Assembly (NCBI GenBank): GCA_002479455.1 | Contig: DLNB01000018.1 | Span: 1 to 64,000 of the forward strand | Direction of reading: 5' to 3' | From: Acetothermia bacterium UBA7521 | Lineage (GTDB): Bacteria; Bipolaricaulota; Bipolaricaulia; Bipolaricaulales; Bipolaricaulaceae | DNA length: 64,000 nt | Shown here: piece after piece, positions 14,286 to 22,268 of the stretch | Numbering within the stretch: position 1 is the stretch's first letter | Layout of the letters: every line of letters begins with the position of its first letter | Position numbers and translations under genes: made by a program | Notes under the pieces: generated by a model | Seen by the model: the letters and a program-made list of their open reading frames with translations, nothing else | Told to the model about the DNA's origin: nothing | Databases searched by the model: none

Positions 14286-15941
14286 GTGGGCACCTATCCG
14301 CGAGAGATCCAAGAGTCCATCGAGCGCGTCGAGGCCACACGGCCGGCGCGACTCGCCAACAAGCCGGCGCGGCTCACGCTCCAGGAGCAGGAGACCCTTC
14401 TCAAGGGGTTCCACCCCGACTACCGGGCGGAGGGAAAGCGCAAGCTCAAGGTCGGCGCGTCGTGGGGCGAGCCTGTACCGCACGAGCTCGCCGACCTCCT
14501 CGAGGCGTACCCGCTCCTCGATCCGGGGTCTGTGGATGTCTCCAAGCCCGACCACGACGTGGACCTCCTTGTGATCGGCGGGGGCGGGGCGGGCACCGTG
14601 GCGGCGATCTGGGCCCACAGGTCGGGCATCCCCGCGGAGCGGATCGTCATTGCCACGAAGCTCCGCCACGGCGACTCGAACTCGATCATGGCCCAGGGCG
14701 GGATCCAGGCCGCGGACAAGCCGCACGACTCGCCGGCGATCCACTACCTCGACGTCCTCGGCGGCGGGCACTTCACGAACGACCCGAAGCTTGTGCGGGC
14801 GATGGTCGAGGACGCCCCGGAGCTCATCCGCTGGCACGAGGACCTCGGGGTGATGTACGACAAGGCACCCGACGGGACGATGTCCACCATCCACGGCGGC
14901 GGCACGTCCCGCAAGCGCATGCACTCGGCCAAGGACTACACGGGCCTCGAGATCATGCGCGTCCTCCGCGACGAGGCGCGGACCCAGGGGATTGCGACGA
15001 TCGAGTTCTCCCCCGCCGTGGAGCTGCTCACCGACGGTCAGGGCCAGGTCGTGGGCGCCGTCTTGTGGAACCTGGAGACGAGCGAGTACACCGTGGTGCG
15101 GGCCAAGGCGACCGTGCTCGCCACGGGCGGGTGGGGCCGGCTCCACATCCAGGGGTTCCCGACCACGAACCACTACGGGGCCACCGCCGATGGCCTCGTC
15201 CTCGCCTACCGCGCGGGGGCGAAGCTCCGCGACCTCGACGCCGTGCAGTACCACCCCACCGGCGCCGCGTACCCGGATCAGCTCGTGGGGCTCCTCATCA
15301 CGGAGAAGGTGCGGGGGATGGACGCCCAGCCCCTGAACCGGATGGGCGAGGTGTTCGTCCACCCGCTGGAGCCGCGCGACGTGGAGTCGGCGGCGTTCAT
15401 CCGCGAGTGCGCGCTTCCCGAGAAGGGCGGCCGCGGCCTGGGCGTGGTCACCCCCACGGGAATGGTCGGGGTGTGGCTCGACACGCCGATGGTGGACATG
15501 ATCCACGGGCCGGGGGCGTTCGAGCGGGCCCTGTCGTCCATCTACCGGATGTATGTGCGGTTCGACATCAACCCGACGAAGGAGCCGATCCTCGTCTACC
15601 CCACGCTCCACTACCAGAACGGGGGGGTCGTCATCGACGAGCACGGTTGGACCGGGATCCCCGGCCTGTACGCCGCCGGCGAGGTCGAGGGTGGGGTTCA
15701 CGGGAAGAACCGACTGATGGGAAACTCGCTCCTCGATTACAACGTGTTCGGTCGGCGGGCGGGGATCGCCGCCGCGGGGTGGGCGAAGAAGGCCTCTCCC
15801 GGCACGCCAACCCTCACCCACGCCCGACGGTATGCCGAGCAGCTCAAATCGGCCGGCGTCGCGCCCGAGCGCAAGGCGCCGATCCTCCTCCCCGAGTACC
15901 GGGGCGAGAAGGCCCTGTCGCGGATGGTGGACCTGCTATGA
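14286..15941 (+). CDS. Fumarate reductase/succinate dehydrogenase flavoprotein (TfrA-like)
   Basis: A 551-residue FAD subunit expected to reduce fumarate to succinate, or the reverse. The Rossmann motif VDLLVIGGGGAGTVAAIWA is near residue 93. RHGDSNSIMAQGGIQAA is the FAD-binding His region, and DAVQYHPTGAAYP carries the active-site His. GGVHGKNRLMGNSLLDYNVFGRRAG is the C-terminal FAD/substrate motif. An N-terminal segment of ~85 residues (EIQESIERVEATRPARL...) precedes the flavin domain. The GTG at 14286 follows AAGGAGGGAG. Together with the preceding Fe-S and CCG genes it forms an A-B-E-type soluble enzyme. The exact electron donor is unproven. Confidence 0.88.
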   Translation: MGTYPREIQESIERVEATRPARLANKPARLTLQEQETLLKGFHPDYRAEGKRKLKVGASWGEPVPHELADLLEAYPLLDPGSVDVSKPDHDVDLLVIGGGGAGTVAAIWAHRSGIPAERIVIATKLRHGDSNSIMAQGGIQAADKPHDSPAIHYLDVLGGGHFTNDPKLVRAMVEDAPELIRWHEDLGVMYDKAPDGTMSTIHGGGTSRKRMHSAKDYTGLEIMRVLRDEARTQGIATIEFSPAVELLTDGQGQVVGAVLWNLETSEYTVVRAKATVLATGGWGRLHIQGFPTTNHYGATADGLVLAYRAGAKLRDLDAVQYHPTGAAYPDQLVGLLITEKVRGMDAQPLNRMGEVFVHPLEPRDVESAAFIRECALPEKGGRGLGVVTPTGMVGVWLDTPMVDMIHGPGAFERALSSIYRMYVRFDINPTKEPILVYPTLHYQNGGVVIDEHGWTGIPGLYAAGEVEGGVHGKNRLMGNSLLDYNVFGRRAGIAAAGWAKKASPGTPTLTHARRYAEQLKSAGVAPERKAPILLPEYRGEKALSRMVDLL

Positions 15942-16210
15942 CCCGGGAAGCGAAGCGCTGGCAGGTGCCCAAGGGGCGCGTGTATGTCCTCGATGACATC
16001 TGCAAGGGGTGTGGGTTCTGCATCGAGTACTGCCCGCGCAAGGTCCTTGCCGCGGCGAAGCGGTTCAACGCCAAAGGGTACCATCCGCCGGAAGTGGTGG
16101 ATGCCGACGCCTGCGTGATGTGCGGGTTCTGCGAGCTCGTGTGCCCAGACTTCGCCATTTGGACCGAGAAAGAGGGAACCGCTAAGGAGGAAACGAAGGA
16201 TGCCGCCTAA
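15938..16210 (+). CDS. korD: 2-oxoglutarate:ferredoxin oxidoreductase, delta (ferredoxin) subunit
   Basis: A 90-residue 2x[4Fe-4S] ferredoxin-type subunit. Motifs are DDICKGCGFCIEYCPRKVL and DADACVMCGFCELVCPDFAIW, spaced as in KorD/OorD proteins. The ATG at 15938 overlaps the flavoprotein stop by 4 bp. The end overlaps korA by 11 bp, where AAGGAGGAAACG serves as korA's ribosome binding site. It transfers electrons between the KorB thiamine/Fe-S centre and free ferredoxin. Confidence 0.88.
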   Translation: MTREAKRWQVPKGRVYVLDDICKGCGFCIEYCPRKVLAAAKRFNAKGYHPPEVVDADACVMCGFCELVCPDFAIWTEKEGTAKEETKDAA

Positions 16211-17351
16211 GGCCACCCTGTCCGGGATCCACTTCATGAACGGCGACGAGGCGATCGCCGAGGGCGCGATCGCCGCCGGGTGCCGGTTTTTCGCCGCCTA
16301 CCCGATCACCCCGCAGTCGGAGATCTCGGAGCGGTTGTCGTGGCGCCTTCCGCGGATCGGCGGGGCGTTCATCCAGATGGAGGATGAGATCGCAGCGATG
16401 GCAGCCGTGGTCGGCGGGGCGTGGGGCGGGCAGAAGGCGATGACCGCCACCTCCGGCCCCGGGTTCTCGCTGATGATGGAGAACCTGGGCCTGGCGATCA
16501 TGACCGAGACGCCGTGCGTGCTCGCCAACGTTCAGCGCGGCGCGCCGTCCACCGGCCTTCCCACCGCGGTGGGTCAGGGCGACATGATGCAGGCGCGGTG
16601 GGGCTCCCACGGCCACTACGAGATCATCGCCCTTGTCCCGTCGTCGCCCCAGGAAGCATTTGACCTGACGGTGCGAGCGTTCGCCCTCTCGGAGCGGTTC
16701 CGGGTTCCGGTGCTCGTCATGACCGACGAGGTGGTGGGGCACATGTACGAGCGGGTGGAGATCCCGAACGAGGTTCTGGTCGCCCCCCGCCGCCGACCCA
16801 CCGTCCCGCCGAGCGATTTCGTCCCGTTCAGGCCCGGCCCGGACCTCGTCCCACCGATGGCGTGCGCCGGCGAAGGGTACCGGGTTCACGTCACCGGGCT
16901 CACGCACGACGAGCGGGGGTACCCGGACATGTCCGACGAGACCCACGACCGGCTCGTGCGCCGACTGGTGGAGAAGATCCTCCGCTACCGCAGCGAGTTG
17001 ACGTTCTACGAGGAGATCAGCCTCGAGGACGCCGAGATCGCCGTGGTGTCCTACGGGATCTCCGCCCGCGTCGCGTACCGGGCCCTGGCGATGGCGCGCC
17101 ACAAGGGGATCAAGGCGGGGATGCTGAGGCTGATCACGGCGTGGCCGTTCCCCGACGAGCGGGTGCGCCTCCTCGCCGACCAGGTGAAGGGGATCGTGGT
17201 GGTGGAGCTGAACTTGGGCCAGATGAGCCGCGAAGTCGAGCGGGCCACCCAGGGCCGCGTCCCATTGACCGGGGTGTTCCACTCCGGCGGACGGATCCAC
17301 ACCCCCGAGGAGGTTCTCGCGGGCATCGAAGAGGTAGCTCGTACAGGGTAA
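16200..17351 (+). CDS. korA: 2-oxoglutarate:ferredoxin oxidoreductase, alpha subunit
   Basis: A 383-residue alpha subunit (pyrimidine-binding and transketolase C-terminal domains). Typical motifs are FMNGDEAIAEGAIAAGCRFFAAYPITPQSEI, QMEDEIAAMAAVVGGAWGG, ATSGPGFSLMMENLG and GLPTAVGQGDMMQARWGSHG. The C-terminal part contains GMLRLITAWPFP and VVVELNLGQMSREVERA. The length is normal for four-subunit enzymes, where gamma and delta are separate. The ATG at 16200 overlaps korD. About 135 bp separate it from korB, partly filled by heptamer array A5. Confidence 0.9.
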   Translation: MPPKATLSGIHFMNGDEAIAEGAIAAGCRFFAAYPITPQSEISERLSWRLPRIGGAFIQMEDEIAAMAAVVGGAWGGQKAMTATSGPGFSLMMENLGLAIMTETPCVLANVQRGAPSTGLPTAVGQGDMMQARWGSHGHYEIIALVPSSPQEAFDLTVRAFALSERFRVPVLVMTDEVVGHMYERVEIPNEVLVAPRRRPTVPPSDFVPFRPGPDLVPPMACAGEGYRVHVTGLTHDERGYPDMSDETHDRLVRRLVEKILRYRSELTFYEEISLEDAEIAVVSYGISARVAYRALAMARHKGIKAGMLRLITAWPFPDERVRLLADQVKGIVVVELNLGQMSREVERATQGRVPLTGVFHSGGRIHTPEEVLAGIEEVARTG

Positions 17352-17412
17352 GGCCTGGATGGAGAGGAGGTCGCTGGCCGAGATGACGGCGACGTCTTCT
17401 CTGAACGAAGAC

Positions 17413-17468
17413 TCGACGGATCACGGACTACGGGTGACAGTGCACGGATCACGGTTCACGGACCACGG
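17413..17468 (+). repeat. Heptamer array A5, between korA and korB
   Basis: Eight units (56 bp) in NNNACGG orientation: TCGACGG, ATCACGG, ACTACGG, GTGACAG, TGCACGG, ATCACGG, TTCACGG, ACCACGG. It is the only array here that is clearly intergenic. It ends about 10 bp before the AGAGGAGG ribosome binding site of korB. Confidence 0.85.
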
Positions 17469-17486
17469 TCCAGAGGAGGTGGCACG

Positions 17487-18353
17487 ATGCAAGTGAAGAC
17501 GAAGCCGGTTCCGGAGATCGTCCCCGGGGCGCGGCATCCGATGGAGAAGTTCCTCCGCACGGAGCGCATCCCGCACATCTGGTGCTCGGGTTGCGGTTTG
17601 GGAACGGTGTTGGGGAACTTCCTGTACGCCCTTGACGAGCTGGCGTGGGACCCCGACTCGGTGGCCGTGGTGGCGGGTATTGGCTGCACGGCGCGCATCC
17701 CCGGCTACGTGCGGCTCGACACGTACCACACCACCCACGGTCGGGCGATCCCGTTCGCCACGGGCCTCAAGCTCGCCAACCCCAAGCTCCACGTGGTGGT
17801 CATCTCCGGCGACGGAGACCTGTTCGCGATCGGAGGCAACCACCTCATCCACGCCGCGCGGCGCAACGTGGATTTGACCGTGATCTGCGTGAACAACTTC
17901 AACTACGGGATGACCGGTGGGCAGTCCGGGCCCACCACCCCCCTCGACGGGAAGACCACCACGACCCCGTTTGGTAACTTCGAACACTCGTTCAACCTCG
18001 TCCACCTCGCCGCTTCGGCAGGAGCGAGCTACGTCGCGCGGTGGACGACGCTCGACGGCCGCCGCCTGCAGCGCGGGTTCATGGAGGCCCTGTCCCACAA
18101 GGGATTCACGTTCGTGGAGGTCATCTCGCCGTGCCCGACGAACTACGGCCGCCGGAACAAGATCGGCGACGGGCTGGACGAGCTGCGCTACTACGCCGAC
18201 CACGCCTCGATCCGCCACGGCGCCGACCCCAAGGACACAGAGTTCATCCCTGGGAAGCCTTTCCTGGTCGGCAAGTTCGTCGAGTCGGACAAACCCACGT
18301 ACCACGAGATGTACGCGGCGAAGGCCGCCGAGATGACGGGAGGGAAGAAGTGA
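17487..18353 (+). CDS. korB: 2-oxoglutarate:ferredoxin oxidoreductase, beta subunit
   Basis: A 288-residue thiamine-diphosphate subunit. Conserved elements are IPHIWCSGCGLGTVLGNFL, AGIGCTARIPGYVRLDTYHTTHGRAIPFATGLKLA and the diphosphate/Mg motif VISGDGDLFAIGGNHLIHAARRNVDLTVICVNNFNYGMTGGQ. The segment EVISPCPTNYGRRNK follows. The ATG at 17487 is preceded by AGAGGAGGTGGCACG. The stop overlaps the fumarase alpha start by 4 bp. It forms the catalytic core with korA. Confidence 0.92.
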   Translation: MQVKTKPVPEIVPGARHPMEKFLRTERIPHIWCSGCGLGTVLGNFLYALDELAWDPDSVAVVAGIGCTARIPGYVRLDTYHTTHGRAIPFATGLKLANPKLHVVVISGDGDLFAIGGNHLIHAARRNVDLTVICVNNFNYGMTGGQSGPTTPLDGKTTTTPFGNFEHSFNLVHLAASAGASYVARWTTLDGRRLQRGFMEALSHKGFTFVEVISPCPTNYGRRNKIGDGLDELRYYADHASIRHGADPKDTEFIPGKPFLVGKFVESDKPTYHEMYAAKAAEMTGGKK

Positions 18354-19201
18354 ACTTCGTGAAGGAGCTGGGCGAGGCGATCGGCAAGGCAGCGACGATC
18401 CTTCAACCCGACGTCGTGCGAGCCCTCAAGGCAACGCGCGATCGGGAGGCGGGGCCGGCGCGGGTGCAGCTCGAGGCGATCCTGGAGAACGTGCGGATCG
18501 CCCGGGAAGGCAAGGTCCCGATCTGCCAGGACACGGGGACGATCTCGTTTTTCGTGAAGTTGGGGACGAGGTTTCCCCACCTGGCGGATCTCCTGCAATC
18601 ACTCCCCGAGGCGGCGCGGGCGGCGACTAAGGCCGTCCCGCTACGGCCGAACACGGTCCACCCGTTCACCGGGAAAAACCCCGGGGACAACACGGGTCGC
18701 AGTATCCCGGCCGTGACCTGGGAGATGGTCGAGGGCGACGGAGCGGAGATCCACGTCCTCCCCAAGGGCGGCGGGTCCGAGAACTGCTCGACCCTCAAGA
18801 TGCTCTCTCCAGGCGTGGGCCTGAAGGGGGTCAAGGAGGCGGTGGTCGAGCACGTCGTGAACTGCGGCGGGCTCCCCTGTCCACCGACGATCATCGGCGT
18901 GGGGGTCGGCGGGGGTGCGGATCTCTCGCTGAAGCTGGGGAAGATGGCCCTCTTGCGGCCCCTCGGGCAGCGCCACCCCGAGCCGGAGGTGGCGGCGCTG
19001 GAGGCCGAGTTGGAGGAGCTCATCAACGCGTCCGGCGTCGGGCCGATGGGCCTGGGAGGGAAGACGACCGTGTTGGCCGTTCACGCCGAGTACGCCCACC
19101 GGCATCCCGCGTCGTTGCCGCTGGGGATCGTCGTCCAGTGCTGGGCCCACCGCCGGGCAACCGTGCGCATTCGCGTCGATGGGACGCTGGAGGTGGCGTG
19201 A
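18350..19201 (+). CDS. Class I fumarate hydratase, alpha subunit
   Basis: A 283-residue N-terminal half of a two-subunit, oxygen-sensitive [4Fe-4S] fumarase (malate to fumarate + water). Typical motifs are KVPICQDTGTISFFVKLG with the first cluster Cys, RPNTVHPFTGKNPGDNTG, PKGGGSENCSTLKMLSPG with the second Cys, and VNCGGLPCPPTIIGVGVGG. GMGPMGLGGKTTVLAVHAEYAHRH-like residues close the domain. The GTG at 18350 overlaps the korB stop, and GGAGGGA is 5 bases upstream. It ends in TGATG overlap with the beta subunit. Confidence 0.92.
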   Translation: MNFVKELGEAIGKAATILQPDVVRALKATRDREAGPARVQLEAILENVRIAREGKVPICQDTGTISFFVKLGTRFPHLADLLQSLPEAARAATKAVPLRPNTVHPFTGKNPGDNTGRSIPAVTWEMVEGDGAEIHVLPKGGGSENCSTLKMLSPGVGLKGVKEAVVEHVVNCGGLPCPPTIIGVGVGGGADLSLKLGKMALLRPLGQRHPEPEVAALEAELEELINASGVGPMGLGGKTTVLAVHAEYAHRHPASLPLGIVVQCWAHRRATVRIRVDGTLEVA

Positions 19202-19785
19202 TGGACCGCGTTCTCACAACGCCGATCTCAGAACAGGACGCTCGGGCCCTCAAGGCCGGGGACGTGATCTACGTCTCGGGAACGATGTTCACTGCCCGCG
19301 ACGAGGCCCACAAGATGATGCTCGAACGCGGGAGCCCGCTTCCAGTGGAAGGACTGGCCCTGTTCCATTGCGGCCCAGTGGCCCAGAAGGCAGGGGCGGG
19401 ATGGGAGATCCTCGCTGCCGGGCCCACGACCTCAGCACGGATGGAGCTGTTCGAGGCCGACTTCCTCCGCACGTTCAAGACGCGGGTCATCGTCGGCAAG
19501 GGCGGGATGGGAGAGAAAACCCTCGCCGCCCTCGGCGAGGTGGGCGCGGTGTACACCCACTTCACCGGTGGGGCGGGGGCCCTCGCCGCGAAGGCTGTGA
19601 AGCGCGTGTCCGCCGTCCACTGGTTGGAGGAGCTGGGGATGCCGGAGGCGATCTGGGTGATGGAGGTCGAGAAGTTCGGGCCCCTCGTCGTGGCGATGGA
19701 CTCCCACGGCAAGTCGCTCTACAAGGATCTCTCGATCATCGTGGGGAAGAACATGGAAGCGATCCGGGCCCGGATCCGCTCATAG
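19201..19785 (+). CDS. Class I fumarate hydratase, beta subunit
   Basis: A 194-residue C-terminal-half subunit of the Fe-S fumarase. The family core reads LKAGDVIYVSGTMFTARDEAHKMM, LFHCGPVAQKAG, GPTTSARMELFEADFLR and VIVGKGGMGEKTLAAL. It ends with MEVEKFGPLVVAMDSHGKSLYKDL. The ATG at 19201 overlaps the alpha stop (TGATG). An L-tartrate dehydratase is an alternative for this family, but the malic enzyme and fumarate-reductase neighbours favour fumarase. Confidence 0.92.
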   Translation: MDRVLTTPISEQDARALKAGDVIYVSGTMFTARDEAHKMMLERGSPLPVEGLALFHCGPVAQKAGAGWEILAAGPTTSARMELFEADFLRTFKTRVIVGKGGMGEKTLAALGEVGAVYTHFTGGAGALAAKAVKRVSAVHWLEELGMPEAIWVMEVEKFGPLVVAMDSHGKSLYKDLSIIVGKNMEAIRARIRS

Positions 19786-19820
19786 TCTCCCTCCCCCAGG
19801 GGAGGGACCAAGGGAGGGGG
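19786..19820. repeat. REP-like palindrome, copy 3, before malic enzyme
   Basis: CTCCCTCCCCC-AGG-GGAGGG followed by AGGGAGGGGG fills the whole gap between the fumarase beta stop and the malic enzyme ATG. The distal purine run (GGAGGGGG) doubles as the ribosome binding site of the next gene. Confidence 0.6.
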
Positions 19821-19821
19821 A

Positions 19822-21180
19822 ATGAACGATCAGAAACCCAACGTCGAGGAACTGCTCGCCAAGGCGAAGGAACCGGCGCGCAAGGCCCCCGCCTGGCACG
19901 CCCACTACCGGGGCAAAGTTGGTGTGGGCCTGAAGTGCGCCATCACCGGCTACAACGATTTCGCCATCTGGTACACGCCCGGCGTGGCCCAGCCGTGCCG
20001 CGAGATCGCGGAGAAGCCGGAGAAGGTGTTCGAGTACACGAACAAGGGGAACATGGTCGCCGTCGTGTCCGATGGTACGCGGGTACTGGGCTTGGGCGAC
20101 ATCGGGCCCCACGCCGCGCTCCCCGTGATGGAGGGGAAGGGGCTCCTGTTCAAGTACCTCGGCGGGGTGGACGCGTTCCCGGTCACCCTCGCCACGAAGG
20201 ACCCCGACGAGATCATCCAGGCCGTGAAGTGGATCGCCCCCGCGTTCGGGGGAATCAACCTCGAGGACTTCGCGTCCCCGAAGTGCTTCTACATCCTTGA
20301 TCGGTTGCGGGAAGAGCTGGACATCCCGGTGTGGCACGACGACCAGCAGGGAACGGCCGCGATCACGTTGGCCGGCGTGCTCAACGCCCTCAAGGTAGTG
20401 GGCAAGGACCCGAAGAAGGCCACCTACTCCGTGATCGGCTCCGGGGCGGCAAACGTCGCGTTCGTGCGCGTCGCCCTCACCTACGGGATCCCGGCCGGGA
20501 ACATCATGATGGTCGACTCGAAGGGGATCCTGAACCCCCAGCGCGCCGACCTGGAGAAAGAGAAGGACCACAACCCCTACAAGTGGGATTACGCCAACCG
20601 GACGAACAAAGAGCGCCGCGCGGGCGGAATCGCCGAGTCCCTCGCGGGCACCGACGTCTGCGTGGCCGCGTCCAAGCCCGGCCCGGGGACGATCAAGCCC
20701 GAATGGCTGAAGCGGATGGCCAAGGACGCGATCGTGCTCGCCTGCGCCAACCCGATCCCCGAGATCTGGCCGTGGGAGGCGGTGGAAGCCGGCGTGCGGA
20801 TCATCGGCACCGGCCGCTCCGACTTCCCCAACCAGATCAACAACTCGATCGGGTTCCCCGCCATCTTCCGCGGGACTCTGGACGTGTTCGCGAAGACGAT
20901 CACCGACGAGATGGCCATTGCCGCCGCCGAGGCGATCGCCAAGACCGCCGAGGACAAGGGCCTCCGTGACGACTACATCGTCCCGTCGATGATGGACCTC
21001 GACGTGTTCGTGAACGAGGCGGTGGCGGTGGGACTGAAGGCGATCGAGCAGGGCGTGGCGCGGCGGACTCTGTCCAAGGCCGAGCTCACCCAGCAGGCGG
21101 AGACGATGATCAAGCGGGCGCGGGCCGAGGTGGACATCCTCCAGAAGCAGGGCCATATCGCGCCTCCCCCGAAGGTCTAG
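19822..21180 (+). CDS. Malic enzyme (malate dehydrogenase, decarboxylating)
   Basis: A 452-residue malic enzyme that converts malate to pyruvate + CO2 with NAD(P), or runs in reverse for carboxylation. Typical segments are AITGYNDFAIWYTPGVAQPCREIAEKP, VSDGTRVLGLGDIGPHAALPVMEGKGLLFK and FGGINLEDFASPKCFYILDRLREELDIPVWHDDQQGTA. The dinucleotide motif IGSGAANVAFVRV (about 213-223) and FPNQINNSIGFPAIFRGTLDVFAKTI follow. Cofactor preference cannot be read reliably. It is the last gene of the long operon, followed by the hairpin at 21203. Confidence 0.93.
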   Translation: MNDQKPNVEELLAKAKEPARKAPAWHAHYRGKVGVGLKCAITGYNDFAIWYTPGVAQPCREIAEKPEKVFEYTNKGNMVAVVSDGTRVLGLGDIGPHAALPVMEGKGLLFKYLGGVDAFPVTLATKDPDEIIQAVKWIAPAFGGINLEDFASPKCFYILDRLREELDIPVWHDDQQGTAAITLAGVLNALKVVGKDPKKATYSVIGSGAANVAFVRVALTYGIPAGNIMMVDSKGILNPQRADLEKEKDHNPYKWDYANRTNKERRAGGIAESLAGTDVCVAASKPGPGTIKPEWLKRMAKDAIVLACANPIPEIWPWEAVEAGVRIIGTGRSDFPNQINNSIGFPAIFRGTLDVFAKTITDEMAIAAAEAIAKTAEDKGLRDDYIVPSMMDLDVFVNEAVAVGLKAIEQGVARRTLSKAELTQQAETMIKRARAEVDILQKQGHIAPPPKV

Positions 21181-21202
21181 CCATTTCGGGATCCGCGTGT
21201 TC

Positions 21203-21236
21203 GACAGGGCCGACCCCGCGTCGGCCCTGTCTTCCT
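21203..21236 (+). terminator. Rho-independent-type hairpin after malic enzyme
   Basis: GACAGGGCCGA pairs perfectly with TCGGCCCTGTC around a 7-base loop, followed by TTCCTT. It lies 22 bp after the malic enzyme stop and closes the ~15.6-kb operon. The T-tract is short but fits a GC-rich genome. Confidence 0.75.
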
Positions 21237-21374
21237 TCGCGGCCCCCCCCCGAGCAGCTGTTCGCTCGGCCTGGCTGCACGCGGTCTACCGCGTGGAAGA
21301 TGGAGCGGGTCACGAATCTCTCGCCCACGGAGGCGCGGGCCGGGCCACGGCACAGGCAGCTCGGCACCAGGGAT

Positions 21375-21403
21375 TTGACGCCTGATCCCCACAGCGCTAG
21401 ACT
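21375..21403 (+). promoter_or_regulatory. Sigma70-like promoter for the ATP-grasp operon
   Basis: TTGACG (21375-21380), a 17-bp spacer and TAGACT (21398-21403) lie about 50 bp before the start of the next gene. Hexamers and spacing are close to the housekeeping consensus. Confidence 0.6.
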
Positions 21404-21452
21404 GCGCCGCTTACTCGTTTCCAAGGGATGATTCCAGCCGGGGCGTCAGGGG

Positions 21453-22268
21453 GTGGGGGTGTACGTCGGACTGATCATGGATCGTCCGCCGAGTGCGGTC
21501 ATGCTCGACGTCATCGAGCGGTTGCGGCGGCGAGGCGTTCGCATGGAAGTCCTCGATGCCGATCAGGCGTTCTTGAACCTCAGCGAGTTGCCCCTCGCCC
21601 ACGACTGGTACGTCCTGAAGGGGGGCAGCCAAGCCGCGCTTACCCTCGGCGGGATGCTACACGTGATGGGCGCGCAGCTTCTCCATCCCTTTCCCACTGC
21701 AGTCGTGTTGCGGAATAAGCTGGTCGTGATGCAGGCGCTGCGGAAGAGCGGTCTGCCGGTGCCGGAGACCCATTTCGCGACGCAAGCCGAGGACATCGTG
21801 CAGTTGCTGGCGTTGGGCCCACTGATCGTCAAGCCCAACGACGGCCGGCGTGAAAGAGGCGTTCAGGTCGTTCGGACGCCCGAGGATCTCTCCAAGCTCA
21901 GCATCCCTGCGCCCATCCTGGTGCAGCGCTACCATCCGCCGGATGAGGCATGCCGCAACCCCGGTCGGGATCTGTATCTGAAGGTGTACCGCATTGGCGA
22001 TCGGGTGTTCGGCGTCCGGCGGGTGTGGCCAAGGCTACCCGCAGGAAACGCAGATCCCGAACCGTGCCCGGTGCCGCCGCCCATCGAGCGAATCGCGTGG
22101 ACGATCGGGGAGATCTTCGGACTCACGCTGTACGGATTGGACGTGGTGGTCAGCGGAGGGTGCCCGTACGTGGTGGACGTCATCCCGATGGGTTCCTGCG
22201 ACGGAGTGCCCAAAGCAGCACAACTCCTCGCTGACTACTTCCTGGCAGCGGGGGCGAGGTTCGCATGA
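21453..22268 (+). CDS. ATP-grasp enzyme, RimK/ITPK-like, unknown substrate
   Basis: A 271-residue ATP-grasp protein. After an N-terminal Rossmann-like domain (YVGLIMDRPPSAVMLDVIERL) comes the lid region RNKLVVMQALRKSGLPVPETHF. LIVKPNDGRRERGVQVV follows with the ATP-binding Lys, then ILVQRYHPP, and the metal-binding end GLDVVVSGGCPYVVDVIPMGSCDGVP. The fold is shared by peptide ligases (RimK) and inositol-phosphate kinases (ITPK), and I cannot assign a substrate. The start is taken at GTG 21453; GTG 21459 is equally possible. The next gene overlaps by 4 bp. The neighbours are a P-loop kinase, two mechanosensitive channels and inositol-phosphate synthase, which suggests polyol-phosphate or solute chemistry. 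Confidence 0.75.
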   Translation: MGVYVGLIMDRPPSAVMLDVIERLRRRGVRMEVLDADQAFLNLSELPLAHDWYVLKGGSQAALTLGGMLHVMGAQLLHPFPTAVVLRNKLVVMQALRKSGLPVPETHFATQAEDIVQLLALGPLIVKPNDGRRERGVQVVRTPEDLSKLSIPAPILVQRYHPPDEACRNPGRDLYLKVYRIGDRVFGVRRVWPRLPAGNADPEPCPVPPPIERIAWTIGEIFGLTLYGLDVVVSGGCPYVVDVIPMGSCDGVPKAAQLLADYFLAAGARFA

